Assembly: GCA_964250765.1 (NCBI GenBank)
Contig: CAXUHF010000002.1
Coordinates: forward strand, 1 to 64,000
DNA from: JBBQVS01 sp964250765
GTDB taxonomy: Bacteria; Chloroflexota; Ktedonobacteria; Ktedonobacterales; Ktedonobacteraceae
Length of the DNA: 64,000 nt
Direction of reading: 5' to 3'
Under the pieces are notes generated by a model. That model had not been told where the DNA came from. It did no database searches and saw nothing but the letters and a program-made list of their open reading frames with translations. Positions 16,150-25,896 of the stretch are shown piece by piece; within the stretch, counting starts at the first letter, position 1; every line of letters starts with the position of its first letter. A program made the position numbers and the translations under genes.

Positions 16150-17688
16150 ATGAGTCTCAACTTAGCAACGATGCTTGCCGAGACGAGCAAACGTAAACCA
16201 GATCATACCGCTCTTATCTTCGATGATTTCAAAATGTCATATAGTCAACTGGATGCCGCCTCAAATCAGTTTGCCAATGCTCTTGTGACTGCTGGTATTC
16301 AACCTGGGCAAAAAGTTGCCCTTATGCTACCCAATATTCCGCAATTCGTCATTTGCTTTTATGGGATCGCCAAAGCTGGCGCGACTATTGTTCCGCTTAA
16401 TGTGTTGCTCAAAGCCCCCGAAGTGTCCTATCATTTACAAGATAGCGATGCCGTGATGCTTGTGGTCTGGGAAGGCTTTGTTGCCGAAGCTGTCAGCGGC
16501 TACCAACAAACAGAGACATGCCATTCTCTTGTGATCGTCAATGCTCCTGGTTCAACTGTTGTACCCGATGTGCAAGGTGCAACCAGTCTGAACGCGATGA
16601 TGGCGAAAACCGCATCTACCTTTGAGATGGTGCCAACCATGCCCGACGATACCGCCGTCATCCTCTACACCAGTGGCACAACAGGCAGACCGAAAGGGGC
16701 TGAGCTAAGCCACTTCAACCTGTTCTTTAATGCTCGAACTTCAAAAGACTCGTTGGGAATTGATTGGCGCGATGACGATGTTGGTCTGGTCGCTTTGCCG
16801 CTCTTTCATTCCTTTGGTATTAGTTCCGTCATGAACGTTCTGATAACAGTTGGCGCAACGCTGACTCTGATGGCTCGCTTTGAACCCGTGAAAGCCTTCG
16901 AGCTTTTTCAGCGTGACCGTGTGACGACCTTTGCTGGCGTCCCAACCATGTATATCTATATGTTGAACCATCCTGATCGTAAGAAATACGACTTATCAAG
17001 TTTGCGTACCTGTATCAGTGGTGGCGCAGCTAATCCTGTCGAGGTATTGCAAGCCTGGAAAAAAGAGTTTGGCGTCACAATATTAGAAGGTTATGGTCTC
17101 TCGGAAACATCACCAACGGCATCGTTCAACGTCTTGTTCAAACCTACGAAGCCAGGAACCGTTGGCTTACCCGTATATGGAGTTGAGATGCGCGTGGTCG
17201 ATGCCAACGATCAGGAGGTTCCCATTGGCGAAGTTGGCGAAATCGTCATTCGTGGTCACAATGTGATGAAGGGCTATTATAAGCGGCCTGAAGCCACGGC
17301 AGAAGCTATTCATAATGGCTGGTTTCATAGTGGCGATATCGGCAAGATGGATGAGGATGGCTACTTCTCGATTGTTGACCGCAAGAAAGATATGATTATC
17401 CGAGGCGGCTTCAACGTTTATCCACGCGAGATCGAGGAGGTGCTGTACGAGCATCCAGCGATATCCGAAGTCGCAGTCGTTGGCATACCCGATGCCAACA
17501 TGGGTGAGGAGGTCAAAGCCTTCGTCTACTTGAAACCCGGCACTAAAGTGAGCGAAGAGGATATCCGCACATTCTGTAAAGAGCGCGTCGCTGCCTACAA
17601 ATATCCCCGCACCATTCAGTTTCTGGACGCGCCATTACCCAAGAACGCAACAGGCAAAATTCTGAAACGCGAATTAAGAACAATGTAG
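16150..17688 (+). CDS. Acyl-CoA ligase (long-chain fatty-acid type, AMP-forming)
   Basis: A 512-residue ANL-superfamily enzyme that activates a carboxylic acid to its acyl-CoA through an acyl-adenylate. Core motifs: P-loop A3 YTSGTTGRPKGA (173-184), A5 GYGLSETSPT (from 314), A7 HSGDIG with the ATP-binding Asp near 396, A8 hinge DRKKDMIIRGGFNVYPREIE, and A10 NATGKILKREL with catalytic Lys503. The length and motifs fit long- or medium-chain fatty acyl-CoA ligases (FadD-like). The start at 16150 follows AAAGGA; an upstream in-frame ATG at 16114 lacks a site. The gene is convergent with a carboxyltransferase gene, and the two share a 57-bp hairpin. Confidence 0.94.
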   Translation: MSLNLATMLAETSKRKPDHTALIFDDFKMSYSQLDAASNQFANALVTAGIQPGQKVALMLPNIPQFVICFYGIAKAGATIVPLNVLLKAPEVSYHLQDSDAVMLVVWEGFVAEAVSGYQQTETCHSLVIVNAPGSTVVPDVQGATSLNAMMAKTASTFEMVPTMPDDTAVILYTSGTTGRPKGAELSHFNLFFNARTSKDSLGIDWRDDDVGLVALPLFHSFGISSVMNVLITVGATLTLMARFEPVKAFELFQRDRVTTFAGVPTMYIYMLNHPDRKKYDLSSLRTCISGGAANPVEVLQAWKKEFGVTILEGYGLSETSPTASFNVLFKPTKPGTVGLPVYGVEMRVVDANDQEVPIGEVGEIVIRGHNVMKGYYKRPEATAEAIHNGWFHSGDIGKMDEDGYFSIVDRKKDMIIRGGFNVYPREIEEVLYEHPAISEVAVVGIPDANMGEEVKAFVYLKPGTKVSEEDIRTFCKERVAAYKYPRTIQFLDAPLPKNATGKILKRELRTM

Positions 17689-17693
17689 AATTG

Positions 17694-17750
17694 TGTATCT
17701 CACAGAAAACGGTGTTTGGCAAGGCCAAACACCGTTTTCTGTGAGATACA
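17694..17750. terminator. Long hairpin between convergent genes
   Basis: Perfect 27-base arms around the 3-base loop aag. It begins 6 bases after the acyl-CoA ligase stop and ends 1 base before the stop codon of the minus-strand carboxyltransferase gene. The stem carries aaaa/tttt tracts. It probably terminates both genes. Confidence 0.87.
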
Positions 17751-17751
17751 T

Positions 17752-19305
17752 TTATGGCCTTGTGCCATGATGTGGACGCCCTAACTGCTGGGGTAACAGT
17801 GCATAGGCATCACGCACCCATTCACATAGGAGAGGGCGTGTCTCTCTAGGGTCGATGATCTCCTCGATGATGAAACGCTCGGCTGTACGAAATGGCGAAC
17901 GAACGGCATCTAAGCGTGTCCGAATCTCCTCAAACAGTGCTTTTGGGTCGTCGCTCGCGTCGAGTTCACGACGGTACGCGGCCTCGATTCCACCTTCCAC
18001 AGGCAAAGAACCCCAATCGGCAGAAGGCCATGCATAGCGTTGTGTGAACGCATGTCGATTGGTCATTCCAGCACCACCAACGCCAAAGACACGCCGAATA
18101 ATCACCTCTGCAGCTGGCACTGTGGCTTGATAGACCGCCGAAATCGCGCGCACTCCATAGCGAATGGTACCCCTGCGTTCGGCCTCGCGTCCAATCGCTA
18201 ATCCAGGCTGATCGGTCAGCGTGACAATCGGCAAATGAAAGGTCTGACACAAGTCAACAAGTCGAATCATTGCATCAGCACCCTCAACCGTGAGACCCCC
18301 GCCACCCATGTATGGATCGGCTGCGATGACTCCGACTGGATGTCCATCGAGTCGTGCAAGAGCTGTCACTGTTGCACGACCGTAGCGCGCAAGCTCGAAG
18401 ACCGAACCCTCATCGAAGATAGCCGCAAGAATGGGGCGAATGCGATATGGGCGACGCGCATTGCGTGGAATTGCTGTCAGTAACGATTCGTCACGACGTG
18501 CTGGTGAGTCTGTAGGAGACTGTACGGGTGGTAGTTGAAAGACATTTTGTGGGAGATACGACAGGAAACGACGCATTAACGTGAAGGCTTCTTGCTCGCT
18601 TTGTACAACGACATCGACGGCACCACTCGTACGATGAATCGCTACGCCACCCAATTCCTCTTTCGTCAAGTCTTCGCCCATCCCCGATTTCACAACGGGC
18701 GGCCCCGCCACAAATAATTGTGCAATACCTTCGATCATCACAGAAAAGTGTGAGGCCGCCAGTCGTGCCGCTCCTAAGCCCGCTACCGAGCCTAGACATG
18801 CGGCAGTGACAGGAACAAGACTCAGGTTATCCACAACATAGTCCCAACCAGGATTTGCAGGCACATAGGTGAAGCCATGTTGCTCAAGCATCTTCACACT
18901 ACCACCACCACCTGTTCCATCAACTAGTCGGACAAGTGGAAGCTGCAGATTATTAGCGAGTTGTTCCGAATAGACCTGTTTCCCAATAATTGCGGCATCG
19001 GCGGCCCCACCACGTACTGTAAAATCATCACCACCCACGACAACCTTGCGACCCTCAATGCGTCCTGTGCCAAATACAAAATTCGCTGGACGAAATGCCG
19101 TCAACTGTCCATCGTCGCTATACTCGGCGGTTCCTGCGAGTGCACCTGTTTCGTGAAACGTATCGGCATCAAGTAAAAGCGCGATTCGTTCACGTACTGT
19201 TAAACGACCTTGCATGTGATGCTTTGCGATTTTTTCATCCCCGCCCATCGCATGTGCTAATTGTTCACGACGATGCAGTTCGTCGAGTTCCGGTTCCCAT
19301 GTCAT
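17752..19305 (-). CDS. Acyl-CoA carboxylase carboxyltransferase subunit
   Basis: A 517-residue carboxyltransferase of the propionyl-/methylcrotonyl-/acetyl-CoA carboxylase beta type, with N- and C-terminal crotonase-like halves. The N half shows GRLTVRERIALLLD, VVVGGDDFTVRGGAADAAI, GGGGSVKML and VKSGMGEDLTKEELGG. The C half shows IRPILAAIFDEGSVFEL, IAADPYMGGGGLTVEGADAM and the loop VIIRRVFGVGGAGMTNRHAF. It transfers carboxyl from biotin to an acyl-CoA and needs a biotin carboxylase and biotin carrier, neither of which is nearby. The acyl chain cannot be deduced. I start at ATG 19305 because GAAAG lies 9 bases upstream; ATG 19314 is possible. Confidence 0.93.
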   Translation of the reverse strand: MTWEPELDELHRREQLAHAMGGDEKIAKHHMQGRLTVRERIALLLDADTFHETGALAGTAEYSDDGQLTAFRPANFVFGTGRIEGRKVVVGGDDFTVRGGAADAAIIGKQVYSEQLANNLQLPLVRLVDGTGGGGSVKMLEQHGFTYVPANPGWDYVVDNLSLVPVTAACLGSVAGLGAARLAASHFSVMIEGIAQLFVAGPPVVKSGMGEDLTKEELGGVAIHRTSGAVDVVVQSEQEAFTLMRRFLSYLPQNVFQLPPVQSPTDSPARRDESLLTAIPRNARRPYRIRPILAAIFDEGSVFELARYGRATVTALARLDGHPVGVIAADPYMGGGGLTVEGADAMIRLVDLCQTFHLPIVTLTDQPGLAIGREAERRGTIRYGVRAISAVYQATVPAAEVIIRRVFGVGGAGMTNRHAFTQRYAWPSADWGSLPVEGGIEAAYRRELDASDDPKALFEEIRTRLDAVRSPFRTAERFIIEEIIDPRETRPLLCEWVRDAYALLPQQLGRPHHGTRP

Positions 19306-19620
19306 ACATATCATCTTTCTGAACTTTGTTTAGAGGAAAAGAATCTGTCATTGCTATTCTACTCCAAAATAAGTATGCCGAAGAAAATATTCATGCAATC
19401 CAAATTGAAATAGGTGTCGTAGTATAGTGTGAGAAGACGTTGAGGTTTGATAAAAGAACTCAAATCTAGTTCGCTATACCATACAACGATAATCTTCTCG
19501 CTTACATGTACATTATGTGTAAGTATCGCACTTGGGGAAGTGCAATGTTCTCCTTACTTTTTAGTAGCATACACACTGTATGCTAGAACGACTTGTACCA
19601 TTTTGGAAGGATGTATTGTC
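19306..19620. other. Divergent intergenic region
   Basis: 315 bases between the carboxyltransferase gene and the Tat-exported ferritin-like gene. It should carry both promoters. An open frame continues upstream of the ferritin-like gene, but its hydrophobic residues do not form a better signal than the Tat signal, so I treat it as untranslated. Confidence 0.55.
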
Positions 19621-20391
19621 ATGCAGAAGTCCGATCAAGTTATTGAAGAAACATTAAAGACTCAGAAATCACGTCGTAATGTCCTTAAAGGAGCTGTAGC
19701 AGGTGCAGCCGGAGTTACAGGGCTTGCAGTTGCAGGAACTGCTCTTCTTTCAAAGCAGGGTGCTCATGCTGCCGCCGCTACGTATGACTCAAATTGCGTA
19801 ACACCAATCGCAGACATTTTGACCATTGCACGTACAGCAGAGCGTCTCGCAGTTACCTTCTACACCAATGGCTTGAAGCATGCCGACAGACTTGGCATCT
19901 CTGGCGACGACAAGCAGTATATTCGCGCCGCCCTGATTGAAGAGCAGATTCACGAACTCTACTTTGCCAGCGCGGGCGGTAAGTACCTCGCAAGCACATT
20001 TAGTTTTCCATATGGCGAAAAGACATTTGAAAGCCTCAAGCTCTTCATCGAGACGCAGCAGCAACTCGAAGGTGTCTTCGACTCAGCCTTCCTCGCAGCC
20101 GTCAAAGAATTTGGTCTGCAAGGACATCCCGAACTGTCACAGGTCGCTGCACAGATTGCGTGTATCGAGTCCGAGCACCGCGCACTTGGTCGCGCCATCG
20201 GTGGCTATGTGCCAGCCGACAACTGGGCATTCACGCCAGTCTTGGTTGGTAAAGTTGGGGATGCCCCAGCACTCGTTGCGAAGGCCGGCTACCTCAGCCC
20301 CAAGAAGGACAACTCCTACACCTATCAGCAGGTCAGCACCCAGGATAGTGGCGTCATCTACCGCTCACCATTCGCCGTCGCCTGCAAATAA
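19621..20391 (+). CDS. Tat-exported ferritin-like domain protein
   Basis: A 256-residue protein. A twin-arginine signal is present at residues 18-50: SRRNVLKG, then a hydrophobic AVAGAAGVTGLAVAGTALL and an Ala-x-Ala cleavage site near GAHA. The mature protein has the four-helix ferritin-like fold, with Glu/His carboxylate ligands in EEQIHELYF and ESEHRALGR. Proteins of this Ferritin_2 type bind a di-metal centre; a protective or oxidase role outside the membrane is possible, but the substrate is unknown. Tat export implies folding, probably with metal, before transport. GGAAGGATG ahead of the ATG at 19621 is the ribosome site. Confidence 0.9.
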   Translation: MQKSDQVIEETLKTQKSRRNVLKGAVAGAAGVTGLAVAGTALLSKQGAHAAAATYDSNCVTPIADILTIARTAERLAVTFYTNGLKHADRLGISGDDKQYIRAALIEEQIHELYFASAGGKYLASTFSFPYGEKTFESLKLFIETQQQLEGVFDSAFLAAVKEFGLQGHPELSQVAAQIACIESEHRALGRAIGGYVPADNWAFTPVLVGKVGDAPALVAKAGYLSPKKDNSYTYQQVSTQDSGVIYRSPFAVACK

Positions 20392-20433
20392 GCGTTCTTG
20401 GTGAGACAGTGAAAGACGGTCTCATGTCGCTTA

Positions 20434-20493
20434 TGACAAAAAAGCGTCTGTACTGCTACTTCACAAAGTAGCAGTACAGACGCTTTTTTGTCA
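20434..20493. terminator. Long hairpin terminator after the ferritin-like gene
   Basis: Perfect 27-base arms around a 6-base loop (tcacaa); the stem ends in aaaaaa and tttttt tracts. It isolates the ferritin-like gene from the chaperone operon that starts at 20688. Confidence 0.88.
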
Positions 20494-20687
20494 GATATAG
20501 AGTTTCAATTTGGCACGATTTATTGTGTAACACGTACAAAACTATAGACATAAACAACGGATGATAGTAGAATGCAAATATAGGATTAGCTCAGCTCTCA
20601 CAAAATATAGCACTAGTATACAAAGAAACTGATAGCATTTATTCTATTATCCTATGATGAACAGGATTTTTAAGGAAGTGTGGGAAG

Positions 20688-23600
20688 ATGTGGATATCTC
20701 CTGAGTCATCGTTTTTAAACCTTTTTACAAGCGAAGGGCGATTGAAGCTTCAATGGCAACAAGCATTAGCCGAAGCAAATGTCTACATACGTCTAGCCAA
20801 ACTTCGTCTTGTACAACAGCAATTACTAGCCAATGAAGCAAAATTTGTGCATCTATGGCTTCCTTTTTTAGATTCTTTTCTTTCCCCTACACATTTCATG
20901 GCCTTAACGAAAGCAGATATAAAAGAAGTCGAGGGGATGGGAGACTTTCTCTCGGAAGCTTCTTTAGAAGATTGTCATCCCGAAGAAATATGGCGTCGAG
21001 CTATACACGTTTATCGTTCAACAGATGCTGATAATCAAGCGTATGCTCTTTTAACGCGCATGTTTTACAGAGCAGAGGTAAAAAGTGAATGGAGAGACTG
21101 GGCTGCTTGGCAACTTGCCGAGAGCAATGCTTGTGCTAATGAACATCTTGATGTCTATATCCAGTATTTACAAAGTTCATCAGCACAAGCATATGCAAAG
21201 CAGATGCTTACTATTTTAGCTAAGGCTTGCAATGTGAACTTCGACTCCGACTACGCCTGTATCGAACGAGCAAAGGAATTAGCAACTCGTCTCATCGCAA
21301 ATGGAATAGATGCGTCTGGAAAATGGAAGGCAAACGCTTTCTACGCCTTACTTGTCAAAAGGAAACCTCGCGATGCTATCGAACTATTTATGCAAGCACT
21401 TACAAACAACGAAGGCGACAACGATACGCTTTGTGGTTTAGTTGTTGCAAGTATACAATGTGATTGTTTTGAATATGCTACAGAGATTACTCAGGCGGCG
21501 AAGAAGTTTACGTCTCCAATTATAGTGGGCTTATTAACTCTTTTTTCAGCACTACAGTGGCTTAACAACCAATCAAACGACAAATATTCACCTTCTACCG
21601 CAAAAGACATTGAACTTCTCAAAGGCATAGGGTTACAAACATATGTAGGCGATAAGCTCGATTTTGTTATTGGCAGACTATATCTTCTTGAAGGAAACGC
21701 TCACAAAGCTGCAAATATTTTACGCCCTGTTGTTGCTAAGCATTTGGAGCACCCACAATGGAAATATTATGTCATCTGGGCTGATTTGCTCATCAATGAC
21801 AATGCAAATCTCGCTCATAATTTTGCATCTTCTACAACGTGGTCGGGCAACTGGACTATTGCATCTCTTGTACTTGATGCCGAACCAACAATAGCAGAAC
21901 AGCACCTAGCAACATCACAATTAAAAAGGGCTGTTAACACGAAACATCCCTATGCTCATTATATTAAAGCAAGGCTTGCTCTTATACACATGCATGTGTC
22001 AGAAGCTGTAGCGTGGGTTATGCATGATGGGTCCTTAGAAGAGAATATGGAAGCTCTTCGTATAGCATTAGCGAGTGCTTTTTATAGACGAAATACTCAG
22101 CTTCTAGCAAAACTCATAGAACTTCCACTTTTTTACCGTTTGCCTTTCCCAGACCAAGACCTATGGCGTGGTCTCTGTCACTTTTCTACAAAAAACAATG
22201 CTCAAGGTCGTGCGCTCCTAGCAGATTCATATAAAAAATTTGGTTATCGACGAGTTGCCCTCGTCCTTGCCGTGCATTATTTAGAGTATGATATGCTACA
22301 GGAAGCGAAACGGTTCCTAAATCAAGTTGGAACTGGAAAAGACAACTCGAAAGTTGCCTTGTTACGTGCCTATGTTGAGGAACGAGAGGGAGATGTACAA
22401 AGAGCGGTTGCAACATATAAAACGTTATTAAAACAGGGTGAAGCTAGGGCGCATTATGCACTAGGCAATTACTATTTGCATCAAGCAAAGTATAGCCAAG
22501 CTGTAGAGGAATTTAATAATGGCCTCAATGAGAAAAATTCTACTCTTCCTAATGATTGTGCTGTAATTGCTCTTTGTGCAAGCTTTGTTATAAATCCTAA
22601 GCCTGTAAATCTTTGGTATGAGCTAGAGTCTTTAGAGCCATCACAAAGGCAGACGTGGTTATGGTGGAATGCATTCCTTGCTCGCCTTTGGTACGGTAGT
22701 GCAAGCGATGCGGTGGCAACTTGTGATCTTATCATGCCTATGCTTGAATACTTAGGGGTTGAAAGGGATACCATAGCCCTAGAAATAACCAGAGCTTTAG
22801 TACGTATCTGTTTCAAGGTTGCGGATATAGAGCAAGAAAACAAACTTACTCCAGTACTAGAAAGCATCTCTCGTCTCATCAACTCTTCTTCCGTTACACA
22901 TACCTGTCAAATAGGTATTACTATTCTTGCACAAAAGAGGTATCAGAAATTAAGCAAGACGAACCATCTAGTTAGGAAAGATCATTCTGATAGTGTTTCA
23001 AAGGTGAACTCAACAAATGGTTCCCTTGCACTTCTTTTTGCCTCAATCTCTATAGCTTCCAACCAGCAAAATCAGGCGATAGAGCTACTAAAGAACGTAG
23101 TATCGCCAGACGAATACGAACAAAAGCTTTGTCAAACAATTGCTAGTATACTTGAGGAGCAAACACAGGCATGTGTTAATGTGACACCAATTCACTTAAA
23201 TATAAGCCCAAAGACAAAAATTGGGTATGACTTGCTTAATATAATAATTGCTTTTATGACAGATCATATTGCTGAGGGCAGTAAAAAGTTGTTTGACGCA
23301 TTTTGCAAGGATGCTGAAACTACCACTGCAATTTTCGATATGAAACATGTGGTGCTATATTGTTGTGCTCTCGTTGCTCAAGAAAGAACTTCCGCTCCAA
23401 AGCTTATTGAACTCCTGCACAATTTAGCAAACGAAGTACAAGAAGGGGAGGACATAGCCTCTATTGCTCGGTGCTTCACTTTACTTGACGAAACTGAACA
23501 TGCTCTGAGTACATGGAAACGTCTTAACCATAAAGTTAGTGTAACGAAACAGTTATGGGGTCAAGAAGTTGCACAACTCTTATACTATGTTGCTGCTAAA

Positions 23601-24842
23601 GACTACGACAACGTAAAAACAGTACAGACGCTACGTGAGGCTACATATTGGGTAAGTAGAACAGAGCAAGGAAAATTATGCAACAGGTTAGCGAATAGTT
23701 TAGAAAGGCAACATGCAGCATATAACCTGCTGACCATGATGTTTCCAGCTATGGACGAAGCACGTAAAACTTCGGGACGTTATGCTTATTTAGTTGAGGT
23801 AATTGGACAACATCCACAACTCAAAGAAGTCTTAGTAAGAAATGGTAGGAGTGTGAGACATGAGTGGCGTAAGGTTGTAACACAATCACTTAAACATGAC
23901 ATACGCTTACTTCATTTTCGTGCCGTTGGATACAGAGATTATGTACTAGATCAATCAAATAAGTCTCACGAGATGGGAGACTGGATTAAATATACCCTCC
24001 TCTGGGTGCTAATGCTGTGTAGCGAGGAGTTTTGGACGTGTTTTTCAGCAGACCGCAGTATTAGTGAGTCAGAAGAGCGTGTTCCACTTGATGAGATTGA
24101 CCAAGATGCGCTATTTTACAACGCGATAGACCATATATTCTCGTTGCATAGTAGTCGTGCAAGTCAAGCATTTGTGGCGAATAATTATCAAATAGCTAAA
24201 ACACATTTTCTTTGTCTTGACCTTTGCCAAAGGGGAGAACAAACTCTTTTGCTAGAGGTGGAAGAGCAGAAGATGAAATGGTCCCTTTCTCTCTATTCAA
24301 AACGAATGAATTGGGCGCAAGCACGTGCAGACAAAATACTCAAAGAGTGGACTGATAATTTAGTAAGAGAAGCTAAAAAAGCTACAGAGAATGTGGAAGC
24401 TTTGAGAAATCTACACGTGAGCAAAGACTATGAAATGGGTATTCGTATTTTGGAACCATTTATTGGGCTAGACATTCCCGTTTTGCGGGTACTTACAACT
24501 TGCCTCCAGTGGTACAACGACTGGTGTAATGACCTTATTTCTATCAAAGAGTATTCGCAAATACCTTCTATGTTATCCTCTGCTAATAATATTGCTATTA
24601 AACTCATGACACTTTGTACGCAAGAAGAGGGATATAGAAGGGAAAATCAGGTGCTTGCAGAGTATTTTTGTTGGCAAGGACTATCCTCTTACTATAAAGA
24701 TAAAGAGCAATGTGCTGATTACTATCAACAAGCATTGGTATGGAATCCTGCAAATACGATAGCGCAGAAATGGTTAAAAGACCTTGAAGATGAAAATCTT
24801 GATGACGAAGACGAGGAGGAAGAGGGATATGTACTCTTTTAA
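20688..24842 (+). CDS. Giant TPR/helical-repeat protein, first gene of a chaperone-like operon
   Basis: A 1384-residue, cytoplasmic, almost wholly helical protein with no signal peptide or membrane segment. Clear TPR-like repeats occur in the middle (for example ALGNYYLHQAKYSQAVEEFN around residue 595 and RAYVEEREGDVQRAVATYKT before it), and more degenerate helical pairs fill the rest. The C-terminus has one further TPR-like unit (QQALVWNPANTIAQKWL) and then a very acidic tail, DLEDENLDDEDEEEEGYVLF. No P-loop, protease, nuclease or NB-ARC motif is seen. AAGGAAG lies 9 bases before the ATG. Codons ending in A or T are commoner than in neighbouring genes. Given the operon with J-like, GrpE-like and Hsp70 genes, it is likely a scaffold or co-chaperone. 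Confidence 0.85.
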   Translation: MWISPESSFLNLFTSEGRLKLQWQQALAEANVYIRLAKLRLVQQQLLANEAKFVHLWLPFLDSFLSPTHFMALTKADIKEVEGMGDFLSEASLEDCHPEEIWRRAIHVYRSTDADNQAYALLTRMFYRAEVKSEWRDWAAWQLAESNACANEHLDVYIQYLQSSSAQAYAKQMLTILAKACNVNFDSDYACIERAKELATRLIANGIDASGKWKANAFYALLVKRKPRDAIELFMQALTNNEGDNDTLCGLVVASIQCDCFEYATEITQAAKKFTSPIIVGLLTLFSALQWLNNQSNDKYSPSTAKDIELLKGIGLQTYVGDKLDFVIGRLYLLEGNAHKAANILRPVVAKHLEHPQWKYYVIWADLLINDNANLAHNFASSTTWSGNWTIASLVLDAEPTIAEQHLATSQLKRAVNTKHPYAHYIKARLALIHMHVSEAVAWVMHDGSLEENMEALRIALASAFYRRNTQLLAKLIELPLFYRLPFPDQDLWRGLCHFSTKNNAQGRALLADSYKKFGYRRVALVLAVHYLEYDMLQEAKRFLNQVGTGKDNSKVALLRAYVEEREGDVQRAVATYKTLLKQGEARAHYALGNYYLHQAKYSQAVEEFNNGLNEKNSTLPNDCAVIALCASFVINPKPVNLWYELESLEPSQRQTWLWWNAFLARLWYGSASDAVATCDLIMPMLEYLGVERDTIALEITRALVRICFKVADIEQENKLTPVLESISRLINSSSVTHTCQIGITILAQKRYQKLSKTNHLVRKDHSDSVSKVNSTNGSLALLFASISIASNQQNQAIELLKNVVSPDEYEQKLCQTIASILEEQTQACVNVTPIHLNISPKTKIGYDLLNIIIAFMTDHIAEGSKKLFDAFCKDAETTTAIFDMKHVVLYCCALVAQERTSAPKLIELLHNLANEVQEGEDIASIARCFTLLDETEHALSTWKRLNHKVSVTKQLWGQEVAQLLYYVAAKDYDNVKTVQTLREATYWVSRTEQGKLCNRLANSLERQHAAYNLLTMMFPAMDEARKTSGRYAYLVEVIGQHPQLKEVLVRNGRSVRHEWRKVVTQSLKHDIRLLHFRAVGYRDYVLDQSNKSHEMGDWIKYTLLWVLMLCSEEFWTCFSADRSISESEERVPLDEIDQDALFYNAIDHIFSLHSSRASQAFVANNYQIAKTHFLCLDLCQRGEQTLLLEVEEQKMKWSLSLYSKRMNWAQARADKILKEWTDNLVREAKKATENVEALRNLHVSKDYEMGIRILEPFIGLDIPVLRVLTTCLQWYNDWCNDLISIKEYSQIPSMLSSANNIAIKLMTLCTQEEGYRRENQVLAEYFCWQGLSSYYKDKEQCADYYQQALVWNPANTIAQKWLKDLEDENLDDEDEEEEGYVLF

Positions 24843-24892
24843 TGATATCAATGATGGCTTAGAGATAAAACTATGAGAGAGGAATGTATAGC

Positions 24893-25348
24893 ATGATTGA
24901 CGACGATAAACTTAATCCATTTCAAGTGCTTAAGCTACCCACGAATGCAACGAAGAAAGAAATCGTTGAACGTGGGCGAGAGCTATATGATACTGCTGAG
25001 ACGGAAGAGCAACGACAATTGTACAGTTGGGCTAAAGAACAACTTCTTTCTAAGCCACTTGTTCGACTAGAGTACGAACTATTTGAGGCTCCTGAGACGC
25101 AGTATGAGGATACTGAACGCGATAATTTTATTAGGAAATATAAGAAGCTACCTATATCTCCTGATGCACTGCTTCGTGACGCACAGCCACTGAGCAAAGA
25201 CGATGTGAACATAGCTCAACTTATTGAACTACTGTTACAGGATGTATTGACTGTTCCAGAAGGGGACATAAACGTTCCTCTTCGTCTCTCTTCATTTAAG
25301 CCTGAGCATAAACCACCATTGGAGGTCCGTGATGTCCTCTTTGGATAA
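24893..25348 (+). CDS. J-domain-like protein lacking the HPD motif
   Basis: A 151-residue protein. Residues 8-70 align by eye with a J-domain: NPFQVLKLPTNATKKEIVER (helix I and II start), then a helix ending in SKPLVRLEYELF that matches the usual DP..R..YE end of helix III. Where a real J-domain has HPD between helices II and III, this one reads DTAETEEQ, so the catalytic motif is absent. It therefore probably cannot stimulate Hsp70 ATPase in the usual way and may instead dock or regulate. GAGAGGA lies 9 bases ahead of ATG 24893; ATG 24884 is the alternative. The last 17 bases overlap the GrpE-like gene. The product ends RDVLFG. Confidence 0.75.
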   Translation: MIDDDKLNPFQVLKLPTNATKKEIVERGRELYDTAETEEQRQLYSWAKEQLLSKPLVRLEYELFEAPETQYEDTERDNFIRKYKKLPISPDALLRDAQPLSKDDVNIAQLIELLLQDVLTVPEGDINVPLRLSSFKPEHKPPLEVRDVLFG

Positions 25349-25880
25349 ATTTCCCGATTGGGATATGTTTCAGATGCGTGAGATACCTATCGAGGTAGAA
25401 ATACTATCACCAGCAACAGAAACTATTGCTCTTTTACAGTCACGTCTTATAGATATTCATGCTGTTCAAACCACGGGTGATGAAAAACATACAGCAGGCA
25501 TTGAGGCACTAGCGCAACAAGCTGTTTTCGTTGTGCAACTAGAGGCATCACTACAAAGCTACAAAACGAAATTTGAGGAGACAAATCTTAATAAGGTGTA
25601 TCATGCTCTGAGAATCGTCAAAGACCAGATGCTTACAGCATTACAAGAAGCAGGCTTAGAGATTATTATTCCGCTTGGCAAGCCATTTGACGAAGTAGCC
25701 GAATATGTTGATATCGTGGGTTGGCGTCATAACAAAGGCTATATAGAGGAAGTAGTAGCAGAAGTCTTAGAACCAATTGTTTTTTCACAGAGTGTTTTGA
25801 TACGACAGGGGCGTGTTGTTATGGGAGCACCATTAGCGCAAAAGCCATCTGATGAAGCAATTACAAGTAACACAATATAA
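25332..25880 (+). CDS. GrpE-like nucleotide exchange factor
   Basis: A 182-residue protein. The N-terminal two-thirds is a long helix-rich region (ALAQQAVFVVQLEASLQSYK). The C-terminal 60 residues fit the GrpE beta-domain: GLEIIIPLGKPFDEVAEYVD, then NKGYIEEVVAEVLEPIVFSQ and SVLIRQGRVVMGAP, which mirror the family's PLGEPFDP and ..VL.KGY.L.DRVLRPA.V.V. GrpE releases ADP from Hsp70. The start ATG 25332 follows GGAGG by 6 bases and overlaps the J-like gene's 3' end, so the two should be translationally coupled. The gene ends 16 bases before the Hsp70 gene. Confidence 0.82.
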   Translation: MSSLDKFPDWDMFQMREIPIEVEILSPATETIALLQSRLIDIHAVQTTGDEKHTAGIEALAQQAVFVVQLEASLQSYKTKFEETNLNKVYHALRIVKDQMLTALQEAGLEIIIPLGKPFDEVAEYVDIVGWRHNKGYIEEVVAEVLEPIVFSQSVLIRQGRVVMGAPLAQKPSDEAITSNTI

Positions 25881-25896
25881 TAAAAAGGGGTGGAGT

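Noticed and set aside
20688..24842. Giant TPR protein as an NLR/STAND-type immune receptor
   Set aside because: No P-loop NTPase motif or effector domain is visible in any part.
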